Below are positions 1-3,389 of a stretch of 6,152 nucleotides of DNA, in pieces. The DNA comes from Alphaproteobacteria bacterium (GTDB lineage: Bacteria; Pseudomonadota; Alphaproteobacteria; UBA6615), in the NCBI GenBank assembly GCA_030831135.1, contig JAURLR010000057.1, forward strand, positions 1-6,152. Direction: 5' to 3'. Below the pieces are notes generated by a model. The model saw only the letters and a list, made by a program, of their open reading frames with translations, was not told where the DNA came from and ran no database searches. Both the position numbers and the translations under genes were made by a program. The stretch's first letter is position 1; each line of letters starts with the position of its first letter.

Positions 1-375
1 CGCACGGCACATCTGAAAGGTGCCCTTCAGGTTCACATCCATGATCCGTTGCCACGGCTCCATCTCCCGCTCGAGAGCGTATTTCACTTCATCGACCAGT
101 CCGGCCGAGTTCACCACGATATCGAGGCCACCAAGGGCACCCGCTGCCGCTTTGACCGTTGCTTCGGCCTGGGCTTCAACGGACACATCGCATTCAAAGG
201 TCGGACAGCCGCCCAGCGCACCGGATTGGGTGGCCAAACCTTCGCTATTCACGTCGGAGAGTGCGACCGAAGCCCCCAATTCCCTTAGAATTCCCGCCGT
301 TGTCGCGCCAATGCCGCTCGCTCCGCCGGTGATGAGAGCCTTCTTGCCGCCGAGTGTGAACGGGTTGGTCGCCAT
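1..375 (-). CDS. Short-chain dehydrogenase/reductase (SDR), N-terminal part, cut by window edge
   Basis: This is the first 125 codons of a classical SDR oxidoreductase, read leftward and open at the window edge. The Rossmann-fold cofactor loop TGGASGIG is at residues 16-23, an acidic residue ends strand beta-2 (D41 in ALSDVN), CDV is at 62-64, NSAG (the NNAG motif) at 89-92, and DVNLKGTF with the structural Asn at 113-120. An acid at the end of beta-2 usually favours NAD(H) over NADP(H). The catalytic Ser-Tyr-Lys lies in the missing half, as the family is about 250 residues, so the substrate cannot be named. The ATG at 375-373 is preceded by AAGGAC (AGGA six bases before the start), a good ribosome binding site. 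A weak promoter candidate (TTGCCT, 17 bp, TCCAAT on the minus strand, at 440-412) is only a guess. The gene is divergent from the mutasome genes, with no evident functional link. Confidence 0.9.
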   Translation of the reverse strand, partial: MATNPFTLGGKKALITGGASGIGATTAGILRELGASVALSDVNSEGLATQSGALGGCPTFECDVSVEAQAEATVKAAAGALGGLDIVVNSAGLVDEVKYALEREMEPWQRIMDVNLKGTFQMCRA

Positions 376-417
376 GATATGTCCTTGTCGCTGAACCTTG
401 ATGGGTTCGCGATTGGA

Positions 418-439
418 GCACCCGGAACGGAGCGAGGCA
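418..439 (+). repeat. 22-bp direct repeat, copy 1
   Basis: This 22-bp stretch begins GCACCCGG and ends GCGAGGCA. It recurs identically at 554-575, 136 bp downstream, and the two copies bracket the first pair of palindromes. It could be part of a larger repeat unit, a duplication made during repeat insertion, or a flanking motif of the palindrome family. Confidence 0.85.
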
Positions 440-459
440 AGACACACCCCTACAACGTC

Positions 460-482
460 ATGCCCGGACTTGCTCCGGGCAT
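460..482. repeat. Small palindromic repeat, family A, forward copy
   Basis: A perfect 9-bp stem (ATGCCCGGA / TCCGGGCAT) closes a 5-nt loop (CTTGC). It resembles the CCGGACTTG-type extragenic palindromes common in alphaproteobacterial genomes. Its reverse-oriented relative is at 505-525, so the two make a head-to-head pair like a BIME. No T tract follows on either strand, so it is not a standard intrinsic terminator. Confidence 0.75.
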
Positions 483-504
483 CCCGGCGAAGACCGGGGA
501 GAGA

Positions 505-525
505 TAGCCGGATCAAGTCCGGCTA
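505..525. repeat. Small palindromic repeat, family A, inverted copy
   Basis: A perfect 8-bp stem (TAGCCGGA / TCCGGCTA) closes the loop TCAAG. Read on the minus strand it gives CCGGACTTG followed by ATCCGG, matching the 460-482 element in opposite orientation. Between the two copies lies a 5-bp hairpin, CCCGG at 483-487 with CCGGG at 494-498. Confidence 0.72.
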
Positions 526-553
526 GGACAAGGACCGGTCATCAGCTACCCGG

Positions 554-575
554 GCACCCGGAACGGAGCGAGGCA
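554..575 (+). repeat. 22-bp direct repeat, copy 2
   Basis: This is the second identical copy of the 22-bp sequence at 418-439, in the same orientation. It lies between the two palindrome pairs. Confidence 0.85.
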
Positions 576-602
576 GGATCAACAGGCGATGCACAACCGC
601 AT

Positions 603-629
603 CGTCATGCCCGCGCAGGCGGGCTTCCA
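603..629. repeat. Small palindromic repeat, family B, forward copy
   Basis: The core hairpin is GCCCGC (609-614) with GCGGGC (619-624) around GCAG, and the element begins CGTCATG. This has the form of the widespread CGTCAT-CCCGCG-AGGCGGG extragenic repeat. Its relative in opposite orientation ends at about 694, and the outer ends CGTCATGCCCGC and GCGGGAACGACG are imperfect inverted repeats of each other. Confidence 0.68.
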
Positions 630-668
630 TCTGCGCCGATGCAATTCGGGGCAGCCGATTGAGTTTAC

Positions 669-694
669 GGGTTCCCGCCTTCGCGGGAACGACG
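669..694. repeat. Small palindromic repeat, family B, inverted copy
   Basis: A perfect 8-bp stem (GTTCCCGC at 671-678, GCGGGAAC at 683-690) closes the tetraloop CTTC and is followed by GACG. It is the reverse-oriented partner of the 603-629 element. The pair ends about 15 bp upstream of the predicted -35 element of imuA. Confidence 0.72.
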
Positions 695-709
695 AAGGGG
701 CGATCCCGA

Positions 710-738
710 TTGACTCTCCTGTTCCCGGGAATTAGAAC
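710..738 (+). promoter_or_regulatory. Predicted sigma-70-type promoter of imuA-imuB
   Basis: TTGACT at 710-715 is followed after exactly 17 bp by TAGAAC at 733-738, giving 5/6 and 4/6 matches to the -35 and -10 consensus. The -10 overlaps the left half of the LexA operator, which fits repression by promoter occlusion. The implied transcript start near 745 gives a leader of about 30 nt before the imuA ATG. Inferred from sequence only. Confidence 0.65.
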
Positions 739-749
739 AAAAAAAGAAC
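735..749 (+). promoter_or_regulatory. LexA operator (alphaproteobacterial SOS box)
   Basis: GAAC at 735-738 and GAAC at 746-749 are separated by exactly seven A residues. This is a perfect match to the direct-repeat SOS box GAAC-N7-GAAC bound by alphaproteobacterial LexA. It overlaps the predicted -10 and lies 25 bp before the imuA start. Control of imuA-imuB-dnaE2 by LexA is established in other alphaproteobacteria; here it follows from the motif and its position. Confidence 0.9.
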
Positions 750-774
750 ATTTGACAACCGGGACAGGGAACAG

Positions 775-1731
775 ATGCCTGCGGAGGATGACATCCTGCA
801 GCGGCTGCGGGGCCGTATCGCCGCCATCGAGCGGGCCGGGAACGGTACGCGCGCGGGCCGGGCCTGCCTGCCCCTCGGAGTCAGCGCCATCGACGACCAT
901 CTGCCCTGGGGCGGATTGGCCACGGGCGCAGTGCATGAAATTCTCGACAGCGATGACAGCAACAGGACAAAACCGACTGAAAATAAAACAAAGTATGCTG
1001 TCCGGAAAAGGTTCGCGGAGGGCCTGGGCGGACCGGTGACGGCATTTGCCGCCGCGCTCGCCGGGCAGGCGCAGAAGGCCCGGGCCGCACCCGTGATCTG
1101 GATCGCGCCGCGTATCCCCGAGCGCGAAAGCCTGTACGGTCCCGGCCTGCAGGAATTCGGTCTCGATCCGGCCGACCTGATCATCGTGCGGATCCCCTCC
1201 GACAGCGATTTCACAAGAACCGCGCTCTGGGCCATGGAAGAGGCGCTGCGCGCGCCTGCCATCGGGCTTGTCTGCGCTGAAATCGAGGAAATCGACCTCA
1301 CCTCCAGCCGCCGGCTGCAGCTTGCCGCCGAGACCGGTGGCGGGCTGGGCCTGCTCTTGCGCCCGGCCCCCCGCAATTCTCTGGATGAAAACGCCCTGCC
1401 CCCGACCGCAAGTGTCAGCCGCTGGCGGATTTCCGCCCTGCCCGGCGCACCCGCCGACGCCCCATGGCTGCCCGAACGCCTGCCCGGACAGCCCCGCTGG
1501 AAAGCCGAACTTCTGCGTGTGCGCGGGGGCCGCCCGAAAACCTGGCAACTGGAATGGAGAAATGACGGACACGACACTGATACCGGCAGCCGCCCCGGGC
1601 ATGATTCCGGCAAAACGGCGAGTGGTTTCACTCTGGTTTCCCCGCTTCGCGACCGACCGGTGCTGCCGGAAACTGCGCGCCCGACCGTCTCGCGCGGCCC
1701 GCACGGAAAACGGCAGGCCCGCACCGGCTGA
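775..1731 (+). CDS. imuA: ImuA, RecA/SulA-related accessory protein of the SOS mutasome
   Basis: ImuA (318 aa) is the cytoplasmic partner of ImuB and DnaE2 in damage-induced mutagenesis and is distantly RecA-like. Family features are LPLGVSAIDDHLPWGGLATG (residues 32-51) running into AVHEIL (52-57), a PVTAFAAALA helix (87-96), PVIWIAPR (106-113), YGPGLQEFGLDP (121-132), and RWKAELLRVRGGRPKTWQLE (241-260). The ATG at 775 is the first start after an in-frame TAG at 733-735, with AGGGA four bases upstream. I see no convincing P-loop. Two things are odd. Residues about 58-85 form a polar, basic insertion (KPTENKTKYAVRKRF) coded by A-rich DNA, where I would expect the ATGFA-type helix to follow almost directly. 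Also, the C-terminal 56 residues, including GFTLVSPLRDRPV (284-296), lie over the start of imuB in another frame. The gene is preceded by the LexA box. Confidence 0.88.
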   Translation: MPAEDDILQRLRGRIAAIERAGNGTRAGRACLPLGVSAIDDHLPWGGLATGAVHEILDSDDSNRTKPTENKTKYAVRKRFAEGLGGPVTAFAAALAGQAQKARAAPVIWIAPRIPERESLYGPGLQEFGLDPADLIIVRIPSDSDFTRTALWAMEEALRAPAIGLVCAEIEEIDLTSSRRLQLAAETGGGLGLLLRPAPRNSLDENALPPTASVSRWRISALPGAPADAPWLPERLPGQPRWKAELLRVRGGRPKTWQLEWRNDGHDTDTGSRPGHDSGKTASGFTLVSPLRDRPVLPETARPTVSRGPHGKRQARTG

Positions 1732-3304
1732 GCATGCCGGTGCCCCGCTGGTGCTCGCGGCCCCGGAAGGCGGCGCGATCCGTCTGGCGGCGGTCACCCT
1801 GACGGCACAGAAAGCCGGGCTTTTTCCCGGACAGACGCTGGCCGATGCCCGCGCCCTGTCGCCGGAGCTCGCGGTCCACGACCACGACCCCGGCGGCGAT
1901 GCTGCCGCGCTGGATGCGCTGGCCGACTGGTGCCGGCGCTACACGCCCTGGGCCGCACCCTCGGGACTGGAAAACGGTGGCGCGGCGGGGCTGTGGCTGG
2001 ACATTTCCGGCTGCGCCCATCTGTTCGGGGGTGAGGCCGCCATGCTCGACGACCTGACCGGGCGGCTGTCCCGGGTCGGCTATACGGTGCGCGCCGGGCT
2101 GGCCGACACCACGGGGGCCGCCTGGGCGGCCGCACGGTTCGGACGCCCGGCCCAGGCCGTCAGCATCATCATGGCGGAAGGCCGGCACCCCGAAATGCTG
2201 GCAACCCTGCCGGTGTCGGCTCTCCGGCTGCCACCCGACACCCTCGACGGGCTTGACCGGCTGGGCCTGCGCAATATTGCCGATCTGGCGGCCCTGCCAC
2301 GCGCCGGGCTGGCCCGCCGCTTCGGGGAATTGCCCGCGCGGCGGCTGGATCAGGCTTTCGGGCAGATCGACGAGCCGATTTCCCCGCGCGCACCGGCCCC
2401 GGTCTGGCGGCTGCGCACCGCCTTTCCCGAGGCGCTGGGCCGGGAGGAGGATATCGCGGCAGCCGTGCGCAACCTGACCGAAGCCCTGTGCAACCGGCTG
2501 GCCCGCGCCGAACGGGGCGCCCGGCGGCTGGAGCTTTGCCTGTACCGGGTCGCCGGGCGGGTCGACACGATCGAGGCCGGCACCAGCCGCGCGAGCCGCG
2601 ATCCCGATCACCTGATGCGCCTGCTCAGGGAACAGCTCGACCGCCTGCCCGAACCTCCGAGCAGCGCGCCCGATCCGCTCAGCGCGGCGGCCGAGGCCAT
2701 GGTCGAGACCCTGACACTGGCGGCAACCGGCACCGAACCGCTGCACATGATCCAGACCGGCATCACCACGGGGCTTCCGAATGATTACGAGCGCGATCCC
2801 GACGTCCTGGAACAGCTGGTCGACCGCCTGTCGGGACGTCTCGGCGCCAGCAATGTCCGGCGCTTTGCCGCGCGGGAAAGCCATCTGCCCGAACGGGTAC
2901 AGGCCAGCAGGCCCGCCCTGGCGGATGCACCGCAAAAACCCGCGGCAAATCCGCCGGACAATCCCTGGAAGCCCGCGCTGCCCCGACCGCCACGACTGCT
3001 GACCCGGCCCGAACCGGTCGAGGCTGTGGCCCCCGTGCCCGACGACCCGCCGGTGATGTTCCGCTGGCGCGGGCATCTGCACCGGATCACCCGCGCCGAG
3101 GGGCCGGAGCGGATCGCCCCGGAATGGTGGCGCACCCCGGACGCAGCCGGTGGCAGCACGGTTCTCGACGACGACACCCGCGATTACTACCGGGTCGAGG
3201 ATGAGGACGGCCGCCGCTTCTGGCTTTACCGCGACGGCCTCTATGACCGTCACCGCCACGCCGACGACCCGCCCAGATGGTACCTGCACGGGTTTTTCGG
3301 GTGA
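1562..3304 (+). CDS. imuB: ImuB, catalytically inactive Y-family polymerase-like mutasome adaptor
   Basis: ImuB (580 aa from this start) links DnaE2, ImuA and the beta clamp at damaged DNA. The Y-family-like N-terminus reads RRVVSLWFPRFATDR (19-33), with no acidic pair where active polymerases bind metal. The segment equivalent to SIDEAFLD reads GAAGLWLD (140-147), so the catalytic Asp-Glu are missing, as is normal for ImuB. A helix-hairpin-helix region covers about 217-275 (LDRLGLRNIADLAALPRAGL at 231-250). The little-finger region follows to about 390, then LVDRLSGRLG (419-428), ESHLPERV (439-446), a proline-rich linker, and the typical C-terminal domain RWRGHLHRITRAEGPERIAP, EWWR, RDYYRVEDEDGRRFWLYR and WYLHGFFG. 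The start is uncertain: ATG 1562 has GGAG at 1556-1559, very close, whereas ATG 1601 gives a 567-aa protein nearer the usual ImuB N-terminus. The clamp-binding motif is unclear; QTGIT at 398-402 is a weak candidate. Probably translated by coupling from imuA. Confidence 0.9.
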   Translation: MTDTTLIPAAAPGMIPAKRRVVSLWFPRFATDRCCRKLRARPSRAARTENGRPAPAEHAGAPLVLAAPEGGAIRLAAVTLTAQKAGLFPGQTLADARALSPELAVHDHDPGGDAAALDALADWCRRYTPWAAPSGLENGGAAGLWLDISGCAHLFGGEAAMLDDLTGRLSRVGYTVRAGLADTTGAAWAAARFGRPAQAVSIIMAEGRHPEMLATLPVSALRLPPDTLDGLDRLGLRNIADLAALPRAGLARRFGELPARRLDQAFGQIDEPISPRAPAPVWRLRTAFPEALGREEDIAAAVRNLTEALCNRLARAERGARRLELCLYRVAGRVDTIEAGTSRASRDPDHLMRLLREQLDRLPEPPSSAPDPLSAAAEAMVETLTLAATGTEPLHMIQTGITTGLPNDYERDPDVLEQLVDRLSGRLGASNVRRFAARESHLPERVQASRPALADAPQKPAANPPDNPWKPALPRPPRLLTRPEPVEAVAPVPDDPPVMFRWRGHLHRITRAEGPERIAPEWWRTPDAAGGSTVLDDDTRDYYRVEDEDGRRFWLYRDGLYDRHRHADDPPRWYLHGFFG

Positions 3305-3323
3305 GCATCACGACACACAGAAC

Positions 3324-3344
3324 GGGCGGGTTTGAAACCCGCCC
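3324..3344. repeat. 21-nt palindrome between imuB and dnaE2
   Basis: GGGCGGGTTT and AAACCCGCCC are perfect inverted arms around a single central G, so as RNA this would fold into a strong GC stem with a small loop. It starts 20 bp after the imuB stop, within the 85-bp gap (3305-3389). No run of T follows, which argues against a standard intrinsic terminator. It may be a dispersed palindromic repeat, an mRNA-stabilising 3' hairpin for imuAB, or a partial attenuator before dnaE2. Confidence 0.75.
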
Positions 3345-3389
3345 CTACCGCCGGCTTGGAGATATCGTCCGGTTTCCAGGACATGACTG

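Larger units (their letters stand above)
376..774. other. Divergent intergenic region rich in small palindromic repeats
   Basis: This 399-bp stretch separates the SDR start from the imuA start. I see no convincing gene in it: the short frames that cross it lack ribosome binding sites and family resemblance. It contains a 22-bp direct repeat (418-439 and 554-575), a first pair of inverted palindromes (460-482 and 505-525) with a small CCGG-based hairpin between them (483-498), a second pair from a different family (609-624 and 671-690), and then the SOS promoter and LexA operator next to imuA (710-749). The promoter-proximal 60 bp is visibly more A-rich than the repeat block. Confidence 0.75.

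Noticed and set aside
20..394. Plus-strand frames over the SDR gene
   Set aside because: The minus strand encodes clear SDR motifs with a good ribosome binding site, so the plus-strand frames are shadows.
418..694. CRISPR array in the repeat-rich intergenic region
   Set aside because: There are only two copies of any one direct repeat, 136 bp apart, with no regular spacers and no cas genes; the pattern fits extragenic palindromes.
752..757. Perfect TTGACA -35 hexamer just before imuA
   Set aside because: The matching -10 would fall at about 775-780, inside the imuA start codon, and the sequence there (ATGCCT) does not fit a -10.
1268..1561. Extending imuB upstream to the ATG at 1268
   Set aside because: The extra 98 residues lie over conserved imuA in another frame, have no ImuB similarity, and ImuB proteins begin close to the RRVVSLW segment.
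1597..1617. Walker A-like GHDSGKT in the ImuA C-terminal tail (residues 275-281)
   Set aside because: It is one residue short of G-x4-GK[ST], lies outside the RecA-like core, and is in the part overlapping imuB, so it is probably chance.
523..1797. Long minus-strand open frame (424 codons) opposite imuA
   Set aside because: It runs across the palindromic repeats and opposite a clearly recognised ImuA, has no recognisable domain, and is explained by high GC content reducing stop codons.
1628..3289. Long minus-strand open frame (553 codons) opposite imuB
   Set aside because: It is the mirror of the ImuB coding frame, low in complexity and rich in Gly, Arg, Pro and Gln, with no family resemblance.
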